A stretch of DNA of 64,000 nucleotides from an uncultured Clostridia bacterium (GCA_937876205.1 CALEII010000026.1:1-64000); one strand, 5' to 3'. Numbered from the stretch's first letter, positions 7,285 through 15,510 are shown. A program made the numbers and translations. The notes: generated from the letters alone by a model not told the origin.

Positions 7285-8388
7285 ATGAAACTGAAAAACG
7301 GAAAAGTATTTATTGACGGTAAATTTACAGAAGTAACATTATCAATAAACAACGGCATTATTGATAATATAGAAAATGAGGTTAACGATGACAGCTTTGT
7401 GATTGATTGCAGTGATAAATATATCATTCCCGGTCTGGTTGATATACATACTCACGGCTGTGCAGGAGCAGATTTTTCATCCGCAAACACTCAGCAAATT
7501 GCAGAAATGCAGAAATACTATCTTCAGAACGGAATTACAACAATTCTTGCTACAACCGTTGCACTGAGTAATGATGACATTATCAAAGCTTCTGATAATA
7601 TAAAGTCTGCAATGACTGACAATTTCAAAAAAGCAAAAATTGCCGGTATCAATCTTGAGGGCCCATATCTGTCACCCAAGAAATGCGGAGCTCACGATAT
7701 ATCACTCCTGAAGGAGCCGGATATTGACTTTATAAATTCTCTCGGTGAAGAAGTCAAGGTTGTACATGTAGCACCCGAATACACAAAGGCTTTTGATTTT
7801 ATAAAAAATTTCAAAGGCAAAACTTCAATAGCACATACAGCCTGTGACTATGCAACAGCGATGAAGGCAATTGAAAACGGTGCAGATCATATAACACATA
7901 TTTTTAACGCAATGAACGGTCTTCATCATCGCGAACCGGGTGTTATAGGTGCTTTTTTCGATTCATCTGCAATTGCAGAGCTAATTTGCGACTCAATTCA
8001 TATAAATCCTGCAATACTCAGAATGATGTTTAATTCATACGGTGACAGAGTAGCAATCATTTCTGACTCTATGGCAGCAACAGGACTTAAAAACGGTACA
8101 TATAAGCTCGGCTCACTTGATGTTTATGTAAAAGACTCTGTAGCGACTCTGAAGGACGGCACACTTGCAGGCTCAGCAATGAATATTATGGATATGGTCA
8201 AAAATCTTATCAGTATAGGGATTGATGCCGAAAAAGCAATTCTCTCTGCAACACACATTCCGGCAAAATCAGTTGGAATTGACAGTATATGCGGTGAAAT
8301 TAAAACCGGCAGAACAGCAGATATTGTTATACTCAATAATGATTTTTCAATAAATCGTGTTATCACTGATGGTGAAATTCTGACTTGA
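7285..8388 (+). CDS. nagA: N-acetylglucosamine-6-phosphate deacetylase
   Basis: 367 residues from ATG 7285, just after a GGTGAT Shine-Dalgarno. It is a cytoplasmic amidohydrolase that removes acetate from GlcNAc-6-P. Visible family marks are the metal site DIHTHGCAGADF, the substrate loop NLEGPYLSPKKCGAHD, HIFNAMNGLHHREPGVIGA, ICDSIHINP with catalytic-region ISDSMAATG, and TLAGSAMNIMDMV. Length is slightly under the usual 380. nagB is not adjacent, so GlcN-6-P must be handled by a gene elsewhere. The stop codon TGA is embedded in the -35 box of the next promoter. Confidence 0.92.
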   Translation: MKLKNGKVFIDGKFTEVTLSINNGIIDNIENEVNDDSFVIDCSDKYIIPGLVDIHTHGCAGADFSSANTQQIAEMQKYYLQNGITTILATTVALSNDDIIKASDNIKSAMTDNFKKAKIAGINLEGPYLSPKKCGAHDISLLKEPDIDFINSLGEEVKVVHVAPEYTKAFDFIKNFKGKTSIAHTACDYATAMKAIENGADHITHIFNAMNGLHHREPGVIGAFFDSSAIAELICDSIHINPAILRMMFNSYGDRVAIISDSMAATGLKNGTYKLGSLDVYVKDSVATLKDGTLAGSAMNIMDMVKNLISIGIDAEKAILSATHIPAKSVGIDSICGEIKTGRTADIVILNNDFSINRVITDGEILT

Positions 8389-8414
8389 CAAAATAACGTG
8401 TAATATTGTATAAT
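8385..8414 (+). promoter_or_regulatory. Promoter of the 33-aa peptide, overlapping the nagA stop
   Basis: TTGACA at 8385-8390 contains the nagA TGA (8386-8388). An 18-base spacer leads to TATAAT at 8409-8414, with CGGAGG at 8427-8432 following. Confidence 0.75.
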
Positions 8415-8441
8415 TATAAAAAAATACGGAGGCGTTGAATT

Positions 8442-8543
8442 ATGTGGCTTCAGGTTATTGTAGAAATAATAGATATTCTTAAAGCTATTCTTGAGAAGCT
8501 TGGTCTTTACACAGCTCCCACAACAACATCAGCAGAAGAATAA
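8442..8543 (+). CDS. Leaderless amphipathic peptide, 33 aa
   Basis: ATG 8442 to TAA 8541-8543. The first 20 residues are MWLQVIVEIIDILKAILEKL; the tail is Thr-rich and acidic (TAPTTTSAEE). Hydrophobic residues recur every 3-4 positions with Glu, Asp and Lys on the opposite face, which predicts a single amphipathic helix of about 20 residues. There is no signal peptide, and the polar residues make a transmembrane helix unlikely. CGGAGG is 9 bases upstream. The gene has its own promoter and terminator, forming a unit of about 150 bases upstream of a glycosyltransferase operon. It shares this design with genes at 11194-11289 and 59611-59751. Function unknown; membrane-active or partner-binding peptide is a guess. 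Confidence 0.65.
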   Translation: MWLQVIVEIIDILKAILEKLGLYTAPTTTSAEE

Positions 8544-8553
8544 TATAAAACTT

Positions 8554-8585
8554 ACCGATGTTTTAATTAACATCGGTTTTTTCTT
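8554..8585 (+). terminator. Terminator of the 33-aa peptide gene
   Basis: ACCGATGTT-TTAATT-AACATCGGT followed by a T-run, 10 bases after the peptide stop. Confidence 0.85.
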
Positions 8586-8605
8586 GCTAAATAAATAATA
8601 AAATG

Positions 8606-8634
8606 TTGAAATAATAAGATGTTTATGATATTAT
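8606..8634 (+). promoter_or_regulatory. Promoter of the glycosyltransferase operon
   Basis: TTGAAA at 8606-8611, 17-base spacer, TATTAT at 8629-8634. Confidence 0.55.
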
Positions 8635-8670
8635 AATATAAATATCTATATGTATATGAGAAAGGATTCA

Positions 8671-10128
8671 ATGATGAAGAAGACTACGCCTGAAAATTCA
8701 TTAACCAAAAAAAAATCCAACTTACCTACCACCGCAAGTATGATTAAATACTTTTTGGTATTTTTTCTGTGCAGTCTGTTTGTAGCAACGGTTCTTGCTG
8801 CAGCAAGTGGCGGTGAATCATGGAAGTATATGCTTTTTCACAGTGGTCCGTACACCGATATGTATATGGATTTCTTCAATTCAATCCGTGACGGCGGTTC
8901 AGATAATGTATATTCAGAGAGAAACAACATTTATCCGCCACTGTGTGTGTTAATATTCAGAATCTTTTCTAAGCTGATATCACCTGCACTTGTCTCAACC
9001 AGATTTGAACAAAGAACACTCCTGCAGTCTGACCAGATTTCAATGATGATATACATTGTTTTTGCCCTTATTTGCGTTATGTCTATGGTGAGACTGATTG
9101 AATCATACGCAAACATTCAGTCTGTGGGTAAAAAGAAGACTCTCGCAGCAATAATCTCTTTTGCAATGATAATTAGTTACCCTGTTATGTTCTGTCTTGA
9201 ACGAGGTAACATATTGATTCTTTCCGTTGTTTTTGCAATGTTCTTTATTTTCTTTAAAGACGCCGAAAACAAACTTATCAGGGAACTTTCATATATAGCT
9301 CTTGCTTTATCGGCTGCAATAAAGCTTTACCCTGCAATTTTCGGTCTGACTCTGATTATTGAAAAGAAATATAAAGAAGCTGTACGTCTCATAATATACG
9401 GTATTCTTATAGTCGGTGGACCGTTTGTTTTCTTCCTTGATGATTTTAAAGCGAATCCTGCTATGATCACTCAGAGTGCCGCATCTCTGTTATCAATCGG
9501 AAACAACATCACTCTTGATGCAGAAGCAAATTCTATATTTGAAAAGCTTATTAAGAATCTGTTGAACTTTGCACTTAACAAAAAGAACTCACTTAATTTC
9601 AGCAGTGTCAGTATTCAGAATTTTGTTTTTATGGCAAACGGCAGTGCTACTCTTGCCAAAATAATCTGTGTTATCACTGAAGTCATTGCTGTTGTATGCG
9701 CTTTTAATGTAAAACGTGAGTGGCAGAAGGTTTTCCTTCTTTCTTATCTTATGCTCAATATTCCGTCAGCTTCAAACTCATACGCTCTGTCGTTCCTGAT
9801 TATCCCATTTATGATTTTTCTTTTCGGCAGACAGGAATACAGAATGAAGGATTGGATTTATCTTGGCTGTTTTGCGTTAATTCTGACTCCCCTGCCGACT
9901 CTCTGGTTTTATCATCCTGACATTGTAAAAACAATTGCAGCCGCATTCGGAGCTTATTACAACACTCAGCTTAATCAGTATCTCGGAACTGCTGTTGTAC
10001 AGTTTATGTTCTTCTTTATAACTCTTGAAACAGTTTCAGGAATCATAACAACAATAAAAAAGAAGAAAGCAGATAAAAATATTACAAATGAAACATCAGT
10101 TTCTGTTGCGGAGGAAACAGCATCATGA
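8671..10128 (+). CDS. Polytopic membrane glycosyltransferase (GT87/DUF2029-like)
   Basis: ATG 8671 follows AAAGG by 5 bases and a second ATG (8674) follows directly; about 485 residues. After a basic 35-residue start come about 10 membrane segments. The YSERNNIYPPLCVLIFRIF segment, the CLERGNILILSVVFAMFFIF segment and SAAIKLYPAIFGLTLI match the GT87 (polyprenyl-phosphomannose-dependent mannosyltransferase-like) pattern, where an acidic loop and a K-x-x-P element recur. It would use a lipid-linked sugar on the outer face of the membrane. It overlaps the GT2 gene by 4 bases (ATGA), so the two are translationally coupled and probably make or load the lipid-linked sugar together. Donor and acceptor are unknown. 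Confidence 0.7.
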   Translation: MMKKTTPENSLTKKKSNLPTTASMIKYFLVFFLCSLFVATVLAAASGGESWKYMLFHSGPYTDMYMDFFNSIRDGGSDNVYSERNNIYPPLCVLIFRIFSKLISPALVSTRFEQRTLLQSDQISMMIYIVFALICVMSMVRLIESYANIQSVGKKKTLAAIISFAMIISYPVMFCLERGNILILSVVFAMFFIFFKDAENKLIRELSYIALALSAAIKLYPAIFGLTLIIEKKYKEAVRLIIYGILIVGGPFVFFLDDFKANPAMITQSAASLLSIGNNITLDAEANSIFEKLIKNLLNFALNKKNSLNFSSVSIQNFVFMANGSATLAKIICVITEVIAVVCAFNVKREWQKVFLLSYLMLNIPSASNSYALSFLIIPFMIFLFGRQEYRMKDWIYLGCFALILTPLPTLWFYHPDIVKTIAAAFGAYYNTQLNQYLGTAVVQFMFFFITLETVSGIITTIKKKKADKNITNETSVSVAEETAS

Positions 10129-11105
10129 AACCGTTGATTACAGTTATTGTACCCGTTTACAATACCGGTGCTTATATCAAAAAATGCGTCGATAGTATCA
10201 CTTCTCAGACATATGACAACATTGAAATCATTCTTGTTGATGACGGGTCAACAGATTCTTCTCCTGAAATCTGTGATACTCTTGCAGCATCCGATTCCAG
10301 AATAAAAGTTTTTCATAAAGAAAACGGCGGTGTTTCTGAAGCCAGAAATTTTGCGCTCGACAGAATGTCAGGTGAATATGTATCATTCATTGACGGTGAT
10401 GATTTTGTTGCAGATAACTATATTGAATGTCTTTTTAATGCACTTAGTGAAAACAATGCAGATATTTCCACATGCGGTCACTACAGAATTGAAATTGACG
10501 GTACTCTAAAACAAATTTTTAAGTTTGATGAAAATCCCGACAAAGTAATTATTAACAGCGGTAAGGATGCGATAACACAGATGTTTTACGGTCAGACACT
10601 ATCTGCTTCAAGCTGCTGTAAACTTTACAAACGCAGTATATTCAACAATCTGAGATATCCCGGCTATATTATGGGCGAAGACACATTTGTTGCATATTAT
10701 GCCTTAAAAGCCGCAAAAAATGTCGTTCATACAAACAGAGCTTTGTATTACTATGTTCAACATTCTGCAAGTGTAACAAACAACAAAGCAAATTACATCA
10801 AATTCTATGACTATGTAAAGCTTTATGATCATATTATCAGTTCAGAAAGCAAAAATGACAAGTCGGAATATATGCTGTCCATATACAACCGACTTATTGA
10901 AAATAATTTCTGGGTATATATGAAGCTGCGCAACTGTCCCAATATGTATCTGTGCGAGAAAATGCATATCGAAGACAATATAAAAAAATACAGAAAATTT
11001 GTTATGAGCAACCCGAAAGCAACTCTCAGAGTCAGATTAGCCTGTGCACTATCTTACAGTGGTATGACTGCTCTGAATTTTGTATATGACAGAATAACAC
11101 AATAA
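10125..11105 (+). CDS. Family 2 glycosyltransferase
   Basis: 326 residues. The N-terminal GT-A domain is unmistakable: ITVIVPVYNTGAYIKKCVDS, ILVDDGSTDSSPEIC, ENGGVSEARNFALD and the metal-binding FIDGDDFV near residue 90. The remaining 200 residues resemble the C-terminal part of cell-surface polysaccharide GT2 enzymes (GEDTFVAYYALK carries the usual acidic pair). No membrane segment is evident, so it acts at the cytoplasmic face. It starts inside the last codon of the membrane glycosyltransferase gene. A terminator follows at once, so the operon has just these two genes. Confidence 0.88.
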   Translation: MKPLITVIVPVYNTGAYIKKCVDSITSQTYDNIEIILVDDGSTDSSPEICDTLAASDSRIKVFHKENGGVSEARNFALDRMSGEYVSFIDGDDFVADNYIECLFNALSENNADISTCGHYRIEIDGTLKQIFKFDENPDKVIINSGKDAITQMFYGQTLSASSCCKLYKRSIFNNLRYPGYIMGEDTFVAYYALKAAKNVVHTNRALYYYVQHSASVTNNKANYIKFYDYVKLYDHIISSESKNDKSEYMLSIYNRLIENNFWVYMKLRNCPNMYLCEKMHIEDNIKKYRKFVMSNPKATLRVRLACALSYSGMTALNFVYDRITQ

Positions 11106-11109
11106 AGCA

Positions 11110-11136
11110 AAAGAACCTCTTTCACAGAGGTTCTTT
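11110..11136 (+). terminator. Terminator of the glycosyltransferase operon
   Basis: AAAGAACCTCT-TTCAC-AGAGGTTCTTT followed by A/T-rich sequence. Confidence 0.85.
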
Positions 11137-11154
11137 ATTTTTCATATAAAAGAA

Positions 11155-11182
11155 AAAATAACCGACCTGAGTCGGTTATTTT
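11155..11182 (-). terminator. Terminator of the 31-aa peptide gene
   Basis: AATAACCGAC-CTGA-GTCGGTTATT with T-runs on both sides, 12 bases beyond the minus-strand stop at 11194. Confidence 0.85.
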
Positions 11183-11193
11183 ATTTCGAAAAA

Positions 11194-11289
11194 TTAAGCA
11201 TCATTTCTTGATCTGATCTCTGCAACAAAGTTCTTGATCATGTTGATGAAGTTCATAATGAAGTCATAAAGCTTCTGGAAGATTTCCAT
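11194..11289 (-). CDS. Leaderless amphipathic peptide, 31 aa
   Basis: Minus-strand ATG at 11287-11289, TAA at 11194-11196. It begins MEIFQKLYDFIMNFINMIKN and ends with a charged tail (EIRSRNDA). Ile, Phe, Leu and Met fall at 3-4 residue intervals with Lys, Asp, Asn and Glu between, so a single amphipathic helix is predicted. AAGGGGTG lies 6 bases before the ATG. A promoter (11336-11363) and terminator (11155-11182) frame the gene alone. The sequence is close in character to the C-terminal helix of the beta-helix protein at 4060-5679 (MFEKLIRMIKNVF...). Function unknown. Confidence 0.65.
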   Translation of the reverse strand: MEIFQKLYDFIMNFINMIKNFVAEIRSRNDA

Positions 11290-11335
11290 TCTCGGCACCC
11301 CTTATAATATATTTTGAGATAATATTCTCATAAAT

Positions 11336-11363
11336 ATAATACCATAACTATAAATAATTTCAA
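11336..11363 (-). promoter_or_regulatory. Promoter of the 31-aa peptide gene
   Basis: On the minus strand TTGAAA (plus 11358-11363), 16-base spacer ending in TGG, then TATTAT (plus 11336-11341); an extended -10 promoter. Confidence 0.55.
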
Positions 11364-11426
11364 TAGATATTATGAAAAAATTTAGAAAAATTTTAATTAT
11401 TGTAACATTTTTATAACAATTGAATT

Positions 11427-12263
11427 CTAAAAATGAATGCATATGGTTTCAGTGCCGAGGACATCGGCGGAAGCAACGCCGTATTGAGATATAGCAACAG
11501 GTGGATAGCCAATAAGCTTCTCAATTCTCCCGATAACATTTCCTGAAAAGTAACAGCCTGCACCAAATGAAATTATATACTTGCTGCCGGAAAGACGAAC
11601 ATACCTTTCACATATTTTGGCGAAATTATTAAACTTAACATAATCGGATGATTCAGAAATATCCATGTATTTATATATTCTTTTACCAATGACTCTGAAT
11701 GCAACAAGATTACCTTTTTTAAAGCCGAAGCGTTCTCCTGAGCTTGTAAGGACAATAGTTTTTGACAGCAAATTCTTTGCATCCTCAAGAATTATCCCTG
11801 TCGGGCAATGATGATTAATATGCAGTCTTGCAAGCTGCAAGGTATAATAGAGAGATCCTGCTGCAAAAGCTCTGGAATCTATAACACTGACACTGAATGT
11901 TCTGAAATCTTTTTTAATGCTTCGTCTGTATCTGTTAGCCGCCTTTACTGCATCATAATAATACGGATACCATTTTTTGTTCGGACAAACTATAAGCGCC
12001 AGAGCATACCCCTGAATATATGCATTATTTATGGCAATTTTGAATACATCTGCAGGTATGATAGGGCCTCTTATACACTCAATTTCAGATTTTTGCTTCA
12101 TAAACTGAGTCGAATCAGTATTTATGCCGTCCACACTCGTTTTATTATTAAAATAATATGCCGGAGGGTAAGATGAGATATTGTATGTTTTCATTATATC
12201 TTCATACATTAACGACTGGCTTTCATCATCATAAACAGTGATAAATTTTATCAGACTCATCAT
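11427..12263 (-). CDS. DegV-family (fatty-acid-binding-like) protein
   Basis: 278 residues, divergent. The order of elements fits DegV/FakB proteins, which hold a fatty acid for the FakA kinase: an N-terminal domain with the FKIAINNAYIQGYALALIVC helix-strand, the VIDSRAFAAGSLYYTLQLARL helix, then a C-terminal domain ending in YGVASADVLGTETICIHF, which occupies the place of the usual IGTHVGPG-A-G loop. The lipid-contacting G-T-H motif is poorly kept, so binding may differ. No signal peptide. It starts 3 bases after the trmL stop and is the last gene of a pdx kinase-trmL-degV unit on the minus strand. Confidence 0.6.
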   Translation of the reverse strand: MMSLIKFITVYDDESQSLMYEDIMKTYNISSYPPAYYFNNKTSVDGINTDSTQFMKQKSEIECIRGPIIPADVFKIAINNAYIQGYALALIVCPNKKWYPYYYDAVKAANRYRRSIKKDFRTFSVSVIDSRAFAAGSLYYTLQLARLHINHHCPTGIILEDAKNLLSKTIVLTSSGERFGFKKGNLVAFRVIGKRIYKYMDISESSDYVKFNNFAKICERYVRLSGSKYIISFGAGCYFSGNVIGRIEKLIGYPPVAISQYGVASADVLGTETICIHF

Positions 12264-12266
12264 ATA

Positions 12267-12764
12267 TTACCATTCAAATTCTCTAAGCTGACCTTTTTGC
12301 TGTAAATGAGGAAAATTCCACTGTCTGAGAACCTCATATACTCCAATGGCAACTGAATTGGAGAGATTGAGACTGCGTGCATCATTTATCATAGGAATCC
12401 TGACAACGGAATCATGGTTATTATATAACAGCTCCTCAGGTAGCCCTTTTGTTTCCTTACCAAATACAAGATAAGCGTTATCAGGATATTCAATTTCTGA
12501 ATAAACCTTATCAGCTTTTGTTGAGAAATAATAGAATTTACCATCCTTGTTACTCTCAAAAAAATCATCAAGATTTTTGTAATAAGTAATATTAAGCAGA
12601 TTCCAGTAATCAAGACCTGCTCTTTTCAGTTTTTTATCATCAACACGGAATCCCATAGGCTCAACAAGATGAAGGTGTGCACCGGTTGCAGCGCAGGTTC
12701 TTGCTATATTACCTGTATTCTGAGGTATTTCAGGTTCCACCAAAACTATATTTAAAACAGACAT
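12267..12764 (-). CDS. trmL: tRNA (cytidine/uridine-34 2'-O)-methyltransferase
   Basis: 165 residues from the ATG at 12764, which overlaps the previous stop by one base (TAATG) and has GGAG upstream. SPOUT-fold enzyme that methylates the 2'-OH of the wobble nucleotide in tRNA-Leu using SAM. Motif 1 is VEPEIPQNTGNIARTCAATG, motif 2 YLVFGKETKGLPEELL and motif 3 IPMINDARSLNLSNSVAIGVYE; the knotted SAM site lies in motifs 2 and 3. Length is as expected. Coupling with a vitamin B6 kinase gene has no obvious biochemical reason. Confidence 0.92.
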   Translation of the reverse strand: MSVLNIVLVEPEIPQNTGNIARTCAATGAHLHLVEPMGFRVDDKKLKRAGLDYWNLLNITYYKNLDDFFESNKDGKFYYFSTKADKVYSEIEYPDNAYLVFGKETKGLPEELLYNNHDSVVRIPMINDARSLNLSNSVAIGVYEVLRQWNFPHLQQKGQLREFEW

Positions 12765-13618
12765 TATATAATCTCCAGACCCTTCATATATGCAGGCAAA
12801 CAAGGTTCAAAACTCAAACCAAATCTTGAATCACCGTTATCTTTAACTGTTTCTTTTATTGCACTTACAGTAAAATCAATTGCTTTTTCTGTTGCTATAT
12901 CTACAGAGAAACCATTTAATATTCCGCCGAGTAAAGAACTGGCAAAAAGATCTCCTGTTGAATGAAACATTCCGTCAATGCGAGGTCTTAATGAATAAGA
13001 AATAGAATCATTTACAACATTATAAGATGCTGCTCCGACAGATTTGCCGTCAAAATCAACACCTGTAAGAACTATATATCTTGCATTGTATTTTTTTGCA
13101 AGAGCCTTGACCAGATGCTCTATATCCTCTTTTTTATAAGGAGGAGGAGAATACTTCATATCTAAAAGCAAAAATGCTTCTGTGAGATTAGGAACAATAA
13201 TATCAGCATTCATACAAAGATTTTTCATATATGAAACAAAATCATTATCAAACACCGAATACAATTCACCGTTGTCAGCCATTGCAGGATCACAGAGATA
13301 AACAGTGTCCTTTTGACTGAAGTTTCTGACAAAATCAATTACGATATCAATCTGCTCTTTTGACCCGAGAAAACCACTGTAAACAGCATCAAATCTGACA
13401 TTTAGACTCTTCCAATGATTCATCACAGGACGCATCTCAGATGTGAGATCACAATATGTGTAGCCAGTCATTCCACCTGTCTGAGTTGACAAAACGGCTG
13501 TTGGCAATACTGAAACAGATGCACCTGCACAGGATAATACAGGAATGGCACCTGTAAGCGAACACTTACCCATTCCGGAAAGATCGTGTATTGCAGCAAC
13601 TGTTTTTTGATTAGACAT
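12764..13618 (-). CDS. Pyridoxamine/pyridoxal kinase (PdxK/PdxY type)
   Basis: 284 residues from ATG 13618, placed by AAGGTGATT just upstream (an in-frame GTG inside that site is rejected). Ribokinase-fold B6 vitamer kinase. Visible marks are AAIHDLSGMGKCSLTGAIPVLS at the N-terminus, PTAVLSTQTGGMTGYTYCDLT, YSGFLGSKEQ, CDPAMADNGELYS, the VPNLTEAFLLL segment, and the GMFHSTGDLFASSLLGG anion hole with its catalytic Asp near residue 224. It feeds pyridoxal-5'-phosphate salvage in the cytoplasm. A TTGAAT-N17-TATTAT promoter lies upstream and trmL is translationally coupled behind it. Confidence 0.85.
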   Translation of the reverse strand: MSNQKTVAAIHDLSGMGKCSLTGAIPVLSCAGASVSVLPTAVLSTQTGGMTGYTYCDLTSEMRPVMNHWKSLNVRFDAVYSGFLGSKEQIDIVIDFVRNFSQKDTVYLCDPAMADNGELYSVFDNDFVSYMKNLCMNADIIVPNLTEAFLLLDMKYSPPPYKKEDIEHLVKALAKKYNARYIVLTGVDFDGKSVGAASYNVVNDSISYSLRPRIDGMFHSTGDLFASSLLGGILNGFSVDIATEKAIDFTVSAIKETVKDNGDSRFGLSFEPCLPAYMKGLEII

Positions 13619-13635
13619 TTTAATCACCTTGACTT

Positions 13636-13664
13636 ATAATAACATATGTCGTCTATCAATTCAA
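13636..13664 (-). promoter_or_regulatory. Promoter of the pyridoxamine kinase operon
   Basis: Minus strand TTGAAT (plus 13659-13664), 17 bases ending TGT, TATTAT (plus 13636-13641). Confidence 0.6.
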
Positions 13665-13706
13665 TTGAATTATCAAAATTTATGTCATTTTTTTTCACTT
13701 TGGGTA

Positions 13707-13735
13707 TTGACATTTAACTTAAAGAGTGGTAATAT
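13707..13735 (+). promoter_or_regulatory. Promoter of tRNA-Arg
   Basis: TTGACA at 13707-13712, 17-base spacer ending TGG, TAATAT at 13730-13735; the tRNA begins 24 bases later. Confidence 0.65.
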
Positions 13736-13758
13736 ATTTAAGCGCTTACGAATAGTAT

Positions 13759-13835
13759 GCGCCGGTAGCTCAGTTGGATAGAGTGACTGGCTACGAACCA
13801 GTAGGTCAGGGGTTCGAGTCCCTTCCGGCGCGCCA
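13759..13835 (+). tRNA. tRNA-Arg (ACG)
   Basis: 77 nt with encoded CCA. Acceptor GCGCCGG pairs with CCGGCGC; anticodon loop CTACGAA carries ACG, so A34 must be deaminated to inosine for full decoding of CGN. All arms pair well. Confidence 0.92.
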
Positions 13836-13836
13836 T

Positions 13837-13876
13837 AAAAACAGTCCGAAGTAAATTATTGCTTTTGACTGTTTTT
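13837..13876 (+). terminator. Terminator of tRNA-Arg
   Basis: AAAAACAGTC and GACTGTTTTT pair around a 20-base loop, directly after the tRNA. Confidence 0.6.
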
Positions 13877-13912
13877 ATATTTTAGCATAAAGAATGAATG
13901 AGGCAGTATTAT

Positions 13913-14098
13913 ATGAATATGATCGGCTATGGGTATTCAAAAAATCTTCCTCCCAAGGGGCATGTCAGAGCGTTGAAATGTGATAACAGGTTTTATGTTA
14001 TAACAAAAGCTCAGTATGAGCGCATATTAGAAAGACTTCGAGTTAAGCCTGTATTTCTTACGGACTTGCCTGTTTACATTGACGGAATAAATATATAA
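13913..14098 (+). CDS. Hypothetical protein (61 aa)
   Basis: ATG 13913 has GAGG 9 bases upstream; an in-frame ATG at 13898 is less well placed. The product is a compact, mildly basic protein (GYSKNLPPKGHVRALKCDNR, then FYVITKAQYERILERLRVKP and a DLPVYIDGINI tail). No signal peptide or membrane segment. No family recognised. A strong terminator follows. It could be a short adaptor-like protein, but the sequence gives no direct clue. Confidence 0.5.
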   Translation: MNMIGYGYSKNLPPKGHVRALKCDNRFYVITKAQYERILERLRVKPVFLTDLPVYIDGINI

Positions 14099-14118
14099 CA
14101 AATACATATAAAGTAAAA

Positions 14119-14163
14119 AGCTGTTATTTCTCATCTTAAGTCGGAAATAACAGCTTAATTTTT
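14119..14163. terminator. Bidirectional terminator before der
   Basis: AGCTGTTATTTC (14119-14130) pairs with GAAATAACAGCT (14144-14155), followed by TTTTTT; it lies between convergent genes. Confidence 0.85.
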
Positions 14164-14165
14164 TA

Positions 14166-15494
14166 TCAGTTTTTTTCATCTCCACGCTCACGGATAATAT
14201 ATCTCGTGGGGGTTCCTTCAAGACCAAATACTTCTCTTATCTGATTATCAATATATCTCTGATAGCTGTGGTGAAACAGCTCTTTATTATTAACAAAACA
14301 AACAAATGTTGGCGGTCTTGTGGACGGCTGAGTCATATAATAAATCTTAAGTCTCTTGCCTTTATCTGTAGGGGGCTGAACTCTTGTTTGTGCATCAGCA
14401 AGAACTTCATTCAGTCTGCCTGTTCTTATACGCATACAATTCTGAGAATCAACAAATTTAATTAGCTCAAACAGCCTGTTGATTCTAAGCCCTGTTTTAG
14501 CAGAGATAAATATAATCGGAGCATATGACATAAATGAAAAATCATTCATAAGCTTTTTACGGTAAGCATCCATTGTTTTACCGTCTTTTTCAACAGCATC
14601 CCATTTATTTACAACTATAATACAACCTTTACCTTCTTCGTGTGCAATGCCTGCAACCTTTGAATCCTGTTCAGTAAAGCCCACCGTCGCATCAATCATA
14701 ATGACACATACTTCGGCTCTCTGAACAGCCATAACAGCTCTCATAACACTGTATTTTTCAATTGTGTCATCTACTTTTGATTTTCTTCGGAGACCTGCAG
14801 TATCAATAAGAAGGAATTTACCGTATTCATTTTCTACTTCAGTATCAGTAGCATCACGAGTAGTACCTGCTATATTTGATACAATAACACGCTCTTCACC
14901 ACAGATAGCATTAACAAGTGATGACTTTCCGACATTCGGTTTACCTATGATTGCAACCTTAATACGGTCATCTTCATCTTCTTCAGGAGCTGTGTCACCG
15001 ATGTATTTAAAAACCTCATCAAGAAGATCACCGGTACCGTGACCGTGTGCTGCAGAAACACCGATAGGGTCTCCTAAGCCGAGGTTATAGAATTCATAGA
15101 TTTCAACAGGTGGTGTACCGATAGTATCACATTTATTGACACACAGAACAATGGGCTTACCACTCTTAAGAAGCATAGCCGCAACTTCAGCGTCTGTAGC
15201 AACAACACCGGTCTTTATGTCGGTAACAAAAATAATAACATCTGCACTGTCAATTGCAATCTGAGCCTGTCTTCTCATCTGAGAAAGAATAATATCATCT
15301 GAATAAGGTTCAATACCGCCGGTATCAACCAAAAGAAAGCTTTTCCCGAGCCATTCACAGTCACCGAAAATTCTGTCTCTTGTAACACCTGGAGTGTCAT
15401 CAACAATGGAAAGTCTTTTACCGCAAAGCTTGTTAAAAAGAGTCGATTTGCCGACATTCGGTCTTCCGACTACTGCAACTATTGGTTTACTCAT
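14166..15494 (-). CDS. der: Ribosome biogenesis GTPase Der (EngA)
   Basis: 442 residues, the expected length. It has two tandem GTPase domains: G1 GRPNVGKST at 10-18 with DTPG and NKCD, and G1 GKPNVGKSS near 183 with DTAG and NKWD, then the C-terminal KH-like domain ending in the basic region TPTRYIIRERGDEKN. Der binds the 50S subunit during late assembly. ATG 15494 has AAGGGGAG upstream. The DUF512 radical SAM gene ends 16 bases before it and is probably co-transcribed, an arrangement familiar from other clostridia. Confidence 0.96.
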   Translation of the reverse strand: MSKPIVAVVGRPNVGKSTLFNKLCGKRLSIVDDTPGVTRDRIFGDCEWLGKSFLLVDTGGIEPYSDDIILSQMRRQAQIAIDSADVIIFVTDIKTGVVATDAEVAAMLLKSGKPIVLCVNKCDTIGTPPVEIYEFYNLGLGDPIGVSAAHGHGTGDLLDEVFKYIGDTAPEEDEDDRIKVAIIGKPNVGKSSLVNAICGEERVIVSNIAGTTRDATDTEVENEYGKFLLIDTAGLRRKSKVDDTIEKYSVMRAVMAVQRAEVCVIMIDATVGFTEQDSKVAGIAHEEGKGCIIVVNKWDAVEKDGKTMDAYRKKLMNDFSFMSYAPIIFISAKTGLRINRLFELIKFVDSQNCMRIRTGRLNEVLADAQTRVQPPTDKGKRLKIYYMTQPSTRPPTFVCFVNNKELFHHSYQRYIDNQIREVFGLEGTPTRYIIRERGDEKN

Positions 15495-15510
15495 TTTTCA
15501 CACTCCCCTT

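Noticed and set aside
12036..12180. Possible longer start of the DegV-like gene or a separate plus-strand frame at 11808-12176
   Set aside because: The minus frame keeps the family pattern throughout; the plus frame lacks an RBS and any motif.
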